A stretch of DNA of 64,000 nucleotides from Paraescarpia echinospica (Eukaryota > Annelida > Polychaeta > Sabellida > Siboglinidae), in NCBI GenBank assembly GCA_020002185.1, contig CM034544.1, positions 5,020,632-5,084,631 of the forward strand. The letters are read 5' to 3'. Position numbers and translations under genes: made by a program. Shown here one piece after another: positions 13,801 to 22,837 of the stretch. The notes under the pieces were generated by a model. It was not told the origin of the DNA. It saw nothing but the letters and a program-made list of their open reading frames with translations, and made no database searches. Within the stretch, counting starts at the first letter, position 1. Each line of letters starts with the position of its first letter.

Positions 13801-15694
13801 AGTGAAAGTTCAGGTCCCCAACAAGCGTTGACATTAAGGTTTTGTATCCACAGATTTGAACAATTACTGGCCCGCCAAAAAAAGTTACCGGCCCGGTTTT
13901 TGTAAAAAAAATATGTTGATACCGAGGTGCCTGTCGGTCGCTTCACTGAAGAAGTCCACAAAGTCTAAGGTTTGCTTGGAGCGACGTCATGCTGACTTTT
14001 CCGAAGTTCTTATTTGTGCACATCGTTTACGAAATTAAGATAGCACATAGTATAATCGTGGTATCACTGCAATTAATGCAAAATCTGAGACGTCACCGAC
14101 CTATTTTCATCTCGCGGCATGACACTTTAGCTGGCTGTCCTCAGCACATCAAAAACATTTCTTGGTTTTGGCTGTACCTGAAGTTCAATGCTAAGACCGG
14201 TATTGTCAGGATCAAGCACATTATACAATGATAAATGTGCATCTAAACACCGATACGATGTGTGTCACGTTATCATTATGACTGGCGATGACCGATGCTG
14301 ATGTAAACAACGCGTCGATGTGCGACAATGTGACCGCTGTCCAGAGTCCATGCTCTCGTTCCGCCCAAGGCACAGCTGTATTACAAGATCCATTGCTGAA
14401 GCAATGCCATAACATGTTTTATAGTATAACAAATTTCCTTGATGCCTTTGCATTATGGAACATTATATGCACTAGCGTTTTATCATGCAGACAGTTGAGA
14501 TTGCCTGCCATCCGTAGCCAACGTGTACCAAGACCACTTATTGGGTGAATAATTAATGACCCCCGCCAATCACGCGAGCGGCTACAAATGAGTTTGGCTG
14601 TGCATACACGTCATCGTATACGCAGGACTGAGTTATTTAATTAGTTATAAAAAAAATGTAACAAAACAAAGATTGATTTAAATATTAAATAACAACAGTA
14701 GCAGCTGACCGGATTTAAGTGTGAGATCATCGAGAAGATCGGCAAACTACCTCAGAAATACTAGAACATTTGGTGATTTTGATTTTGGTGGAGGTCTATA
14801 CACTGTTACAAATTGCAATAGTTCGAGGCCGACTTTGATTAAACTGTTGATATACTCCATGGAAGGGTAGTTGTTGTGCTTCATTACAGTTACTGCGATG
14901 GATTCACGGAAGATAATGGCGACACCTCCGACTCTCGCGTTGGCTCGCAGTATGTGTTTCCTAGCCAACCAGGTGTCACCACTGCCTTTACGGCAATATA
15001 TGATAGCCTGAACCAGGTTTCCGTAAGCGAGCATGTGTTTAGTTTGTTTTCAGTTATTAGATCCCGGATTTATTGACACTTATCAAGCTCACACGCTGAC
15101 AGGATGTTCAGAACAGCAGCTCTAAACGAATTAGTCGTGCAGCGTCGGTGTAGTTTTGATACATATCACGTTGCTCCTGTTGACAATGGGTATGATTCTA
15201 TTATGTATTAACCGGGTGGGGACACATCGGTTCTGGCTGCAGTCACTTCCATAGGAATTGTCTTAAGTCACTTGGCATTGTCTTCGACCGCCAGTGGTTC
15301 TTCTGTGGGTCGGTATTGCGCAAGAAATGCCTAGTTGTTTCAGATCGTTGTAGATTGTAACACGCTTGAAGGCTTTCGTGGTTTGCTGACATAGTTGATG
15401 CAATCAAAGACTTGTATACACTATCACCATGGCGGCGGTCACGGCCCACTGAAGATAACACTAGCAGTGTCTCATAAAATCAGTAAAATAAGTAAAAATC
15501 AACAAAGCACAAATGTCCAGTTCGTAATTATGACGTCGTCGTAATCCCGAAACATTCACGGTGAAGCAAGAGGTAAAACCGAAGAACGGCACAGCTTGAA
15601 ACTTGTAATAATGTCAATTGTATGACGACAGCGTTACATGTGGCAGTCGACAAGGGCACACCACACAGCCATTGGTATGCAGGTACCTACGTAT

Positions 15695-15741
<47 letters not shown>

Positions 15742-17936
15742 TGTGCGTGTGCGAGTGCGTGTGTGCGTGTATGTATGTGCGTACGTAGATATATACATTG
15801 ATGCATAAGTATATACATGCACACGTTTAAACATAATTCAAAATCGTTTTATTTATACAGAACGTCCAGCGATACTGAATGCCTGCAAGTCAAGTCCGTG
15901 CAAACATGAAGGCGTTTGCAAAAAACATGCAAGTGGCTACAAATGCAAATGCAACGGCGACTACATTGGAACAGACTGCGAGAGTAAGTAGTGTTATTTT
16001 ACATAGTTATTGAAATCATAGTGTGCATATCAACAATGTACCACTCAAACAATTTTTAGTAGCCAAGTACTTATGTATATTGACCCAAACCAAAAATGGG
16101 ACGACCATGTTAATAACACGATTCCTAAAATTTCATCCAGGATAGGAGTCCTAATATCTCTTCCTAAAATAGTTCCAATCGACTTTTAATAATAATATAA
16201 CAATTAAACTACACTTCGATTACGCAGATGTAATCTATGATTCAGCCTCAATAACAACCAAAACGAGATTACAGAAACTATAGACCAAAGCTGCTAGACT
16301 CATACCTGGGTCTAATCCTAGGCAAAACAGAAATACTAAGTTCAAAACACTAGGCTGGTGATCACTACCACAAAGAATGGATTTTCATACATACTTACAT
16401 ATATTATACATGTATACGTACATTCATATATACGTACAGGCTACATGTATACGTGCATGCATGCATACACACACGCACGTTTTTGTAGCGCGCGAGTGGT
16501 TCCTGCAATTGTTCGGTGATGTTTGACGTATTACGCGCACATTACGTTGTACGTATTACGTGCAAATTACGGTCTAAGTTCAGAACCGTTAAAGAACGAA
16601 CTGATTTACCCCATCAATGTATCTTGACGTATATGGGGTATTTTGAAAATATATAGGAGGCACGTCCTGTTCTAGGAGTCGTAGATTAATTCCTGAGCGT
16701 TTGGCGCTCGAGGTTCAAGCCGTCTAAGAAGGAAACGTTAACGTACATACGCTAGCTCTATAATAATAAGCTACTCACATACATACATGTACTGGTATAT
16801 ACATACATGTACTGGTATATACATACATGTACTGGTATATACATACATGTACTAGTATATACATACATGTACTGGTATATACATACATGTACTAGTATAT
16901 ACATACATGTACTAGTATATACATACATGTACTGGTATATACATACATGTACTGGTATATACATACATGTACTGGTATATACATACATGTACTGGTATAT
17001 ACATACATGTACTGGTATATACATACATGTACTAGTATATACATACATGTACTGGTATATACATACATGTACTGGTATATACATACATGTACTAGTATAT
17101 ACATACATGTACTGGTATATACATACATGTACTAGTATATACATACATGTACTGGTATATACATACATGTACTGGTATATACATACATGTACTGGTATAT
17201 ACATACATGTACTGGTATATACATACATGTACTAGTATATACATACATGTACTGGTATATACATACATGTACTGGTATATACATACATGTACTGGTATAT
17301 ACATACATGTACTGGTATATACATACATGTACTGGTATATACATACATGTACTGGTATATACATACATGTACTGATATATACATACATGTACTAGTATAT
17401 ACATACATGTACTAGTATATACATACATGTACTGGTATATACATACATGTACTGATATATACATACATGTACTGGTATATACATACATGTACTGGTATAT
17501 ACATACATGTACTGGTATATACATACATGTACTAGTATATACATACATGTACTGGTATATACATACATGTACTGGTATATACATACATGTACTGGTATAT
17601 ACATACATGTACTAGTATATACATACATGTACTGGTATATACATACATGTACTGGTATATACATACATGTACTAGTATATACACACAAACATACATACAT
17701 ACATGTACTAGAATATACATACATGTACTGGTATATACGCACATACATACATGTTCAGGTATATATGTACCAACATAATTAAAAATCGTAATTATACAAC
17801 ATTTGACGCCTGCAAGTCAAGTCCATGGAAACGTGGAGGTGTTTAGTAAAAGAACTGTAAGGAGACACACGTGCACGTGCAAACCAATTACATTGGAAAA
17901 GGATGTGAGAATGAGTAGTATTCTGGTTTACATTTG

Positions 17937-18023
<87 letters not shown>

Positions 18024-19718
18024 AACATGTATCTACATGTATATAATATTATATATATATATATACTTGTGTTTTATATATATATATATATATACAGAAG
18101 TATATATTTAACAAGATTTAACAAGATTCCCATCAAGAGAATTAACTATAGATGGCAGGTGGACTCTCGATAATTATTTTGGCTTATCGAGACTCCAACC
18201 CTTTTATCTACGTGTATCACGCCCTTCTGAGGTATGTGTCAATTTTTTTTATACATATTCACGCTACTAGCACCCACACAATCAGCAGATAATATGTTCC
18301 ATTCATTTAGGGTCATTTGTGAAAATTTGAATTTTCTTATATCTAATCTACGCTGCTCCTTTACTAATGTAACTTCATGTCCTCTAGTCCTTCTATCTTT
18401 CTTAACTGAGAAAAACATATTTCTATGAATATTTTCATAACCATTAAATATTTAAAACACTTCTATTTGATCTCCTCTCAATCTCCTGGTCCCTAGTGTT
18501 GATAAACCACATTCTGTCAGGCGTATTTCGTAACTAAGATCTCTCAGGTTTGGTATCATTTTAGTCGCTCTTCTCTTGAGGATATATATTTACACATATA
18601 TATATATATATATATCCTACATATGTATTTCCATCAATCATTTAGTTATATTTTAATTCGAAGATTTTGTTGCATACATAGATGAAATTCGTGCTGGCCC
18701 TTGTGATTCAAACCCGTGCTTGAACGGTGCAACTTGCTCCAGTGAAGGAGACAGGTTTAAATGCATTTGCGTCGACTGCTACACTGGACGAACATGTAAA
18801 AGTAAGTTCAATCATTATTTATTTTGTATAGCGCCGTGGTGCAATGGCTAGGGCTTCGGATACTCAACCGATAGTGAATATGAAACAGCAAGCAATGAGC
18901 GCACCTCGTCTATGAATAAAAAGAAGAAATGTTACACGCATTATCTACACTCTCCAACATATATTTTTTGGCAAATGACGCTTTTTGTACTAGTTACAGA
19001 TCTAGGTAGTGGTTTTTGAGCCATATCATGAAAGTCGTTTGATTTCATACGACAGAAAGTTATGGCACCAATTTGAGCCTAGACAAGTTGTAATAGATAC
19101 GTTTAGACATATATGAACAACTGAACTGAGAACATTTTCAAACAGGTGTTATTGCATCTTATGCAGATCTGCATAATTCGCACCATTCGATTCATAATCT
19201 GAATTTGAATCGGTAAACAATCTACGGTGATGCATGTTTCAGATGCGATACACAAGAGCATGTGCATGAATCCAGACCGGATATGCGCAGACGACTGCTC
19301 GGATATAGGCGATATAGACGGAGCGTTCCCAACGTGCAGCAGCTGTAAAAAATACGTGGAATGCAAAGAGGGAAAAACAACCACACACAGCTGTCCCGAT
19401 AAACCGTATTGGGGTTTCAACAGTGACACCGGACAATGTCAGTATAAGTCACCGCACTGCTTCCTTTGTGAAGGTAGGCTGCACAGCCCTCTTATTTCTC
19501 CTTCTTCTTCCCTTGGTTCTTTGTGGCGACACCGCCCGGTTCGTTTCGTTCTCTTGACCATTCACGTTCAATTGACCTGGTTTTCACCTGACCTGTTGCC
19601 TAGCCAAAGCTCCGTCAACAATGGATGCCGAACTCTTGCTGCGCTGTGACATTCCGTCGAATATTTTGTTGAAATTCTGGCCAATAAAATGTTTTTTTTT
19701 ATGACAAAAAAACAGGCA

Positions 19719-19750
<32 letters not shown>

Positions 19751-20091
19751 CCTGCGTGTGTGTGTGCGTGCGTGTATATATGTACGATGATTTTAAATTA
19801 TATAGGTGATATCAGTCTGAAAAAAAGACATGAATAATGTAAATTGGGCAAACTTGTGTTTTACACGTTGAACAGGTTGAACTGTCTCCTCCGTGTTGTT
19901 GTCGTTCTTGTTGTCGTTGTTGTTGTTGTTATTATTGTTGTTACTGCCGTCGTTGTTGTTGTTTTATAGTTGCCTCCTCTATTCGATTTGTGTCTCAAAA
20001 GGGTGCGTTGTTGAACTATACATGTTTCACATCCATTATGGGTGATCGATGACAAACACTACTTGATACACGTCGTAGTGGTTGTAGTTGC

Positions 20092-20129
<38 letters not shown>

Positions 20130-20261
20130 GAGGAGGAGTAGTAGTAGTAGGAGTAGTAGTAGTAGTAGTAGTAGTAGGAGTAGTAGTAGTAGTAGTAGGA
20201 GTAGTAGTAGTAGTAGGAGTAGTAGTAGTAGTAGTAGGAGTAGTAGTAGTAGCAGTAGTAG

Positions 20262-20318
<57 letters not shown>

Positions 20319-20399
20319 GAGTAGTAGTAGTAGTAGTAGTAGTAGTAGGAGGAGGAGGAGGAGTAGTAGTAGTAGTAGTAGTAGGAGTAGTAGTAGTAG

Positions 20400-20435
<36 letters not shown>

Positions 20436-22383
20436 GAGTAGTAGTAGTAGTAGTAGGAGTAGTAGTAGTAGCAATAGTAGGAGTATTATTATTATTATTA
20501 GTAGTAGTAGTAGTAGTAGTAGTAGTTGTTGTTGTTATTGTTGTAATTGTTCTTGTCTCTTGTTTGTCAGATCCCTGCAAGTTTTCCCCTTGTGGACACT
20601 ACGCGACGTGTGAGAATAGCGAGCAGTTTTATTCCTGCAGTTGTGCGCCAGGCTGGAGCGGCCTGGAGTGTCAGTGTACGTATAGTTTATTGAACATTCT
20701 TCTGGATAGGTCATTGTAATTAATATATTTCTCATTACGAAATCCAAAGATTATAATTACCTGTCGCATAGATTTCCGTTGGGCAATGTTTGCAAGAGCG
20801 ATTGGTGTTTGCTGCATGTACAGGCATCAAATAAATGTGTTTGTAAAAACGTTTTCATAAAACATACTCTCACGAATACTCTTATCAACGTGGTCTTAAG
20901 TCGACTGTCTTACCGTTTATAGGTTATCAGTATGAAAGTACCCCACTGATTTAGAACATCGAGAAACCGAGAAACATTTGCGTCGATAAACTGGATACTT
21001 TATTGATGTCTAACTTCGATTTAAGGTCACCTCCGTTATATAGCCATGTCACAATTAAGGTCACTCTAGGATAGACCCAACTTATTTTTTGTAGTAGAGT
21101 AGCATAGGAAATTAATTTCGCTAGTATTGTCACTTCGCCACTCAGTTTACCTTTGCCCAGACCCTGCGGTGACCTTAATAGAGAGATGCAACTGCACTTG
21201 TAAAATTTCGCTACGAACTTGAGTTATATGTCCTTTTATATATTTTTAAAAGCCTAGAAAAATTGTAGAAAAACGAAAAATAACTTACAACTGGTATGGT
21301 ACGAGCACACAAGCGAATGACCTGGTAAAAACTCCGGATAGAACCTGCACTCTTCAGTTGCGTTGTTTTCATACACTCTACAATCACGTTACACATCTTG
21401 CAAGCATACGACGTCTGGCATTTTGTTCTGGATTCCCTTGATGCAGCATAGTATTCTTCTTACACCAGTTAATAATTCAGTCTGCGAATCGAGTCCTTGC
21501 TTGAATGGAGGAATATGCAGAGTGCGCGGCGACTATGACGATTCGCTCAAATACGTGCCCGTATTTACGTGTCATTGCAAAGCTGGTTTCATTGGTGGTC
21601 AATGCGAAGGCGAGTGCAGGGGATATTTTCATTTGACAACTGAAGCTAAAGATACGTTATACTGCATATTTGGCAAACAATCTGTGAACACACGCCCACT
21701 CACCTGTCAGCGTTCCGGCTGGGAATACTTATTACGCACGCACGCACGCACGCATGCGCTGGCGCACACGCACACATGAATACACGCATACACGCACGCA
21801 CACATACAAATACACACACGTACACGCACGCACATATTCACACACACATACAAATACACACACATACACGCACGCACATATTCACGCACACACATCCGCG
21901 CGTACACAAACACACGCACGCACGCACGCACACACATACAACACATGCGCACAGACACTCGCACACACACACGCACATATACAAACACCATACACACACA
22001 CACACAGACGCACACACACATTAACGCACGCACACACATTTGCGCACTCACACGCACGCACTCACACTCACAGACATACACCCGCCATCAACTGCCTTTT
22101 CATCGGGTTCCGTTATCAATAATTATCCATGCATTCCGTTGTAGAGTGCATTACGAAATTCAAACGAATTCCCAACAAAAGCCATGGTTCGGGCTATGAC
22201 ACAAGTTACATAAGTACAAATAATGACTGCAAATTACTATGCGTGTACGAATACCCATACTGCACTGCTGTGGACTATAATGATACTAAGTGTACTCTGA
22301 TTCAGAAAATTACTCATAGTGTTGACAAATTAATTGACAACACCGGCAACCAGCATTATTACGCGGTGCCGTGCGACGAGTAA
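398..22383 (+). CDS. Modular extracellular EGF / fucolectin / chitin-binding / PAN protein, 3' part of gene
   Basis: Thirteen exons can be joined: 398-511, 1018-1194, 2157-2369, 2686-2751, 3556-3783, 5537-5641, 7662-7790, 15861-15983, 18682-18801, 19243-19473, 20571-20675, 21481-21609 and 22145-22383. Every internal exon is a multiple of 3 with phase 1 at both ends, the usual signature of shuffled extracellular modules, and no junction makes a stop codon. Together they code for about 658 residues. Domain order is EGF, Cys-rich EGF-like, discoidin/fucolectin (3 exons), EGF x4, peritrophin-like chitin binding, EGF x2, PAN-like, stop. No membrane segment is seen, so the product is probably secreted or a matrix protein that binds carbohydrate; this is inferred from domain families. 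The signal peptide and any further N-terminal modules lie outside the window. No ortholog name is claimed. The 22-residue exon at 2686 is the least certain; the first, seventh and twelfth exons have non-consensus donors. Confidence 0.75.
709..794. repeat. (AT)n microsatellite
   Basis: Almost pure TA/AT dinucleotide tract with a few interruptions, in the intron just upstream of the decayed exon copy at about 821. Confidence 0.9.
821..930 (+). pseudogene. Decayed duplicate of the exon at 1018-1194
   Basis: Translation from 822 gives AKDRCRF and EGSCI, matching AKNRCRF and QGSCI of the live exon 190 bp downstream. The later cysteines are lost, and the position matching the acceptor AG of the live exon is not AG, so it should not splice. 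It is a tandem exon duplication in decay. Confidence 0.6.
1018..1194 (+). CDS. Cys-rich EGF-like exon 2
   Basis: Acceptor TTTTCAG before 1018; donor ACAG|GTGTGT. The exon encodes a Cys-rich segment with [14 protein letters not shown] and CLEGGQC motifs, typical of the stretch that precedes a fucolectin-type domain in multi-EGF invertebrate receptors. 177 bp, phase 1-1. Confidence 0.75.
1300..1460. repeat. (TG)n-rich microsatellite
   Basis: GT/TG and TGCG-rich simple sequence in the intron. Long alternating purine-pyrimidine runs make all frames open, so no gene is called here. Confidence 0.85.
1460..2156. other. Intron, nothing recognised
   Basis: AT-rich intron sequence between the Cys-rich exon and the discoidin exon. 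No coding or repeat similarity is apparent by eye. Confidence 0.4.
2157..2369 (+). CDS. Discoidin/fucolectin domain, exon a
   Basis: Acceptor GTTTCAG and donor AAAG|GTGAGT. The 71 codons begin GNVAYKKPA and include [11 protein letters not shown] and a WKVDL strand, the classic start of F5/8 type C / fucolectin folds (ASNAVDGN...W.VDL). This family binds fucose or other glycans in invertebrate lectins. Phase 1-1. Confidence 0.85.
2686..2751 (+). CDS. Discoidin/fucolectin domain, exon b (short)
   Basis: A 22-codon candidate exon between acceptor TTCTAG and donor AAAA|GTAACG, again phase 1-1. It has no diagnostic motif. It is called because splicing, phase and position all fit between the two clear halves of the domain. 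Skipping it would also keep the frame. Confidence 0.45.
2964..3050. repeat. 42-bp tandem duplication
   Basis: Two nearly identical adjacent copies of a unit containing CGGTAAACCCTCA and TTGGTAATGACGGTCACGTG, within an intron. They differ at one or two bases. Confidence 0.75.
3205..3515 (+). mobile_element. tRNA-derived SINE
   Basis: A tRNA-like head has an A box (GTCAAGTGGATAGAGC) and B box (GGATTCGAATCC), followed by an unrelated body that ends with AAAGCGCTTTGAGCAGTCC and TATATAAGAAC. The same body recurs at 42.87 kb and 44.3 kb on the other strand, so it is a dispersed family rather than a tRNA gene. Confidence 0.7.
3556..3783 (+). CDS. Discoidin/fucolectin domain, exon c
   Basis: Acceptor TTTACAG, donor GTGC|GTAAGT. 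Encodes LSTFSVKV..., CATYEG..., a V.C...ARYVII core strand and a closing [10 protein letters not shown], the expected second half of a fucolectin/F5-8C fold. 228 bp, phase 1-1. Confidence 0.85.
4765..4940. repeat. Imperfect foldback (MITE-like) element
   Basis: GACCACTTCGCGCGGTCCTC... at about 4,788 pairs with ...GATCGCGCGAAGTGATCGAC at about 4,900, and GTTACGGGTGTGTCACA pairs with TGACACACCGGTAAC. The arms are about 55 bp with a 30-bp loop. No target duplication is evident. Confidence 0.55.
5205..5440. repeat. Dispersed repeat (TGACATTGGAAGACATGGG family)
   Basis: Shares TGACATTGGAAGACA..GGGTGCTGTTGAA and adjacent GC-rich CGCTGTCTC sequence with copies at about 8,225-8,470 and 40,685-40,920. 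Three copies in one window mark a dispersed family of unknown type. Confidence 0.55.
5537..5641 (+). CDS. EGF-like exon
   Basis: Acceptor ATTGTAG, donor GAAA|GTAAGT. Encodes [12 protein letters not shown] and [12 protein letters not shown], a compact six-Cys EGF repeat. 35 codons, phase 1-1. Confidence 0.85.
5655..5725. repeat. Dispersed repeat (ATACAGCCACCTC family)
   Basis: GGTAATACAGCCACCTCGCA followed by TTAAGGCCAC recurs, diverged, at about 21,020-21,080 and twice at 41,255-41,360. A short dispersed family, perhaps a MITE end. Confidence 0.5.
6131..7522 (+). mobile_element. LINE fragment: decayed reverse transcriptase and C-terminal region
   Basis: The first half translates, with many stops and shifts, to RT pieces: [10 protein letters not shown] and [12 protein letters not shown] correspond to the DFEKAFD and QGC.LSPLLF blocks, and the YADD block is destroyed. 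The last 200 codons (6,920-7,522) are open, with the C-terminal LINE motifs [31 protein letters not shown] and [11 protein letters not shown]. It lies in an intron of the EGF gene on the same strand, is 5' truncated and cannot be active. Confidence 0.85.
7662..7790 (+). CDS. EGF-like exon, tandem-duplicate copy 1
   Basis: Acceptor TTTATACAG. Encodes [13 protein letters not shown] and [12 protein letters not shown]. It is nearly identical to the exon at 15,861, including the intron sequence before it (AACATAATTCAAAATCGTTT). The end is placed at a weak donor, GAGA|GTGCGT, which keeps phase 1-1 (43 codons). Confidence 0.75.
7864..8217. repeat. Compound TA / GTAT / CA microsatellite
   Basis: Runs of (TA)n, (GTAT)n and (CA)n with CATACATA blocks. 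All six frames look open because of composition only. Confidence 0.9.
8225..8470. repeat. Dispersed GC-rich repeat with internal duplication
   Basis: Two related blocks share CCGCTGTAACTTCAGCTTCTCC-like and GAAGA..GGG sequence, ending in a run of 12 G. Related to copies at 5.2 kb and 40.7 kb. Confidence 0.5.
8815..9640 (-). mobile_element. CR1-like LINE fragment B (reverse transcriptase)
   Basis: Read on the minus strand: [16 protein letters not shown], then [14 protein letters not shown], then [10 protein letters not shown] around 9,260, then the post-YADD region [18 protein letters not shown]. These are RT blocks 3-7 of CR1-type elements in correct order, with the YADD box intact but frames broken. 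The 3' part is homologous to the fragment at 34.4-35.2 kb. It abuts the C-terminus of another LINE at about 9,640. Confidence 0.8.
9640..12520 (-). mobile_element. CR1-like LINE A: N-terminal Cys-rich region, endonuclease and RT, decayed
   Basis: From 12.5 kb down on the minus strand: a short leader; SGDIQLNPG (a 2A-like motif) at 12,236-12,265; a Cys-rich [18 protein letters not shown] segment resembling the PHD-like zinc region of CR1 ORFs; the endonuclease start [13 protein letters not shown] and IVIGTESH; later SDHDIV; then RT pieces [14 protein letters not shown], a degraded DFYNGFD block and YVNDIGE (YADD lost); then [14 protein letters not shown]. Multiple frameshifts and stops. It sits antisense in the EGF-gene intron between 7,790 and 15,861. 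Confidence 0.8.
12990..15470 (-). mobile_element. Third decayed LINE (endonuclease and RT pieces)
   Basis: On the minus strand, 15,034-14,747 gives an endonuclease-like [13 protein letters not shown]...[11 protein letters not shown] block. 13,575-13,218 gives basic linker sequence, and 13,272-12,988 gives an RT start with [21 protein letters not shown]. The order 5' to 3' is correct for a single LINE with large losses between. No catalytic block survives intact. Confidence 0.65.
15690..15775. repeat. (GT)n microsatellite
   Basis: GT dinucleotide tract in the intron about 90 bp upstream of the EGF exon at 15,861. Confidence 0.9.
15861..15983 (+). CDS. EGF-like exon, tandem-duplicate copy 2
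   Basis: Acceptor TTTATACAG, donor GAGA|GTAAGT (consensus). Encodes [13 protein letters not shown] and [12 protein letters not shown]. It differs from copy 1 at a handful of residues. 41 codons, phase 1-1. Confidence 0.85.
16070..16385 (+). mobile_element. LINE 3' fragment
   Basis: Translates with interruptions to [19 protein letters not shown] and [14 protein letters not shown] sequence, matching the region after the RT catalytic blocks in CR1/L2-type LINEs (W..HV...K....G.L). Only about 100 codons remain. Confidence 0.65.
16781..17764. repeat. 20-bp minisatellite, 45 regular units
   Basis: The unit ACATACATGTACTGGTATAT repeats exactly 45 times from 16,781 to 17,680, then degenerates to 17,764. 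Variation is almost confined to the G of ACTGG and the base after it (ACTAG, ACTGA variants). The unit holds two self-complementary octamers, TACATGTA and GTATATAC. Because 20 is not a multiple of 3 and no frame contains a stop, all six frames are open through the array; this is not a gene. Confidence 0.97.
17765..17925 (+). pseudogene. Dead third copy of the tandem EGF exon
   Basis: Preceded by AACATAATTAAAAATCGT, like the two live copies. Starts DACKSSP but then has Trp for Cys and an in-frame TAG after GGV. The acceptor CAG has become CAAC. The tail still reads like [10 protein letters not shown]. It cannot be a functional exon. Confidence 0.75.
17940..18100. repeat. (TG)n and (TA)n microsatellites
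   Basis: About 80 bp of nearly pure TG repeat followed by two TA tracts. Confidence 0.93.
18108..18590 (-). mobile_element. LINE 3' end fragment (L2/CR1-like)
   Basis: On the minus strand from about 18,590: [36 protein letters not shown] and [12 protein letters not shown], the same C-terminal block as in the nearly intact LINE at 60.9-63.4 kb (RRATRMMPEL, LPTLTYRRLRGD). It ends in a 3' tail with a CCATC...GATGG hairpin and two copies of AAATCTTGTT. The tail recurs at 53,518. Confidence 0.8.
18682..18801 (+). CDS. EGF-like exon
   Basis: Acceptor ACATAG, donor AAAA|GTAAGT. Encodes [12 protein letters not shown] and [12 protein letters not shown]. 40 codons, phase 1-1. Confidence 0.85.
18832..18885 (+). 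repeat. tRNA-like SINE head
   Basis: GCGCCGTGGTGCAATGGCTA and GGGCTTCGGATACTCAACCG resemble the first half of the SINE head at 3,211. The body is missing. Confidence 0.4.
19243..19473 (+). CDS. Chitin-binding (peritrophin-like) domain exon
   Basis: Acceptor GTTTCAG, donor GAAG|GTAGGC. The 77 codons encode [35 protein letters not shown] and a closing Cys cluster. The pattern C..CKKYVEC..G......CP....(F/W)...TGQC is typical of CBM14/peritrophin-A domains, which bind chitin. Its place between EGF repeats suggests a matrix or mucus protein. Confidence 0.85.
19710..19785. repeat. (TG)n microsatellite
   Basis: TG dinucleotide tract in the intron with TGCG interruptions. Confidence 0.9.
19890..20545. 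repeat. (GTA)n / (GTT)n trinucleotide array
   Basis: A core of about 430 bp of AGT repeats (20,093-20,520) with scattered GGA units, flanked by GTT-rich sequence on both sides. It runs to within about 30 bp of the splice acceptor at 20,570. Simple composition keeps frames open (poly-Val on +, poly-Leu or poly-Thr on -); it is not coding. Confidence 0.95.
20571..20675 (+). CDS. EGF-like exon
   Basis: Acceptor TTTGTCAG, donor CAGT|GTACGT. Encodes [13 protein letters not shown] and [12 protein letters not shown]. 35 codons, phase 1-1, placed directly after the trinucleotide array. Confidence 0.85.
21481..21609 (+). CDS. EGF-like exon
   Basis: Acceptor AATTCAG. Encodes [12 protein letters not shown], a longer middle loop, and [12 protein letters not shown]. 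To keep phase 1 the exon must end at GAAG|GCGAGT, a GC donor. The frame stays open for about 50 more codons, so a read-through alternative is possible. Confidence 0.75.
21730..22080. repeat. (CACG)n/(CA)n microsatellite
   Basis: Long ACGC/ACAC purine-pyrimidine alternation in the last intron, a sequence type able to adopt Z-DNA. Confidence 0.93.
22145..22383 (+). CDS. Terminal PAN/apple-like exon with stop codon
   Basis: Acceptor TTGTAG before 22,145. The 79 codons encode a Cys-bearing domain with [18 protein letters not shown] and KCTLI, matching the C..C....C.A..Y......C.L pattern of PAN/apple domains, and end at TAA. An AATAAA lies at 22,594-22,599, about 210 bp downstream, and fits as the poly(A) signal. 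Confidence 0.8.
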
Positions 22384-22805
22384 CATTTATGAGCTATAGG
22401 CAAACAGATACAAAACACACGCAAGCACACACGGACCGCACGCACGCACGCACACACACACACACATACATGACCACTGATGATTTATTGAATCGACAAA
22501 AATACAGTTCTTGAGCTTTCGTTTTTAATGTGATGGAACATTTTAAAAACGAGTTACACACTTGCATATCTGAATTTCCAAATTGCCAGATGTAATAAAA
22601 TGGTACAGTTCTGCATACAGACCTTACTGTATGGATTCTTGAGTTTCTCCTGAGCTATTCAACATATGTTTATCCATTTGTGATTTATGTACCAAAACGG
22701 TTGTTAACTGGTGTTGTGTTAGTTTGTGTTTGAAACATTAAATACTGCACGTAGTAAAACCGGACGTCGTGTCGTGTATGCACGTTTTACGATACTTCAC
22801 ACACA

Positions 22806-22837
<32 letters not shown>

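Noticed and set aside
16758..17782. Long overlapping open frames ([10 protein letters not shown]... and [10 protein letters not shown]...) on both strands
   Set aside because: They are translations of the 20-bp minisatellite, open in all six frames by composition.
20016..20719. Poly-Leu, poly-Thr and poly-Val frames up to 225 codons
   Set aside because: Products of the AGT/GTT trinucleotide array; only the EGF part after 20,571 is coding.
21707..22122. His/Thr-rich frames over the CA/CACG tract
   Set aside because: Simple sequence in an intron.
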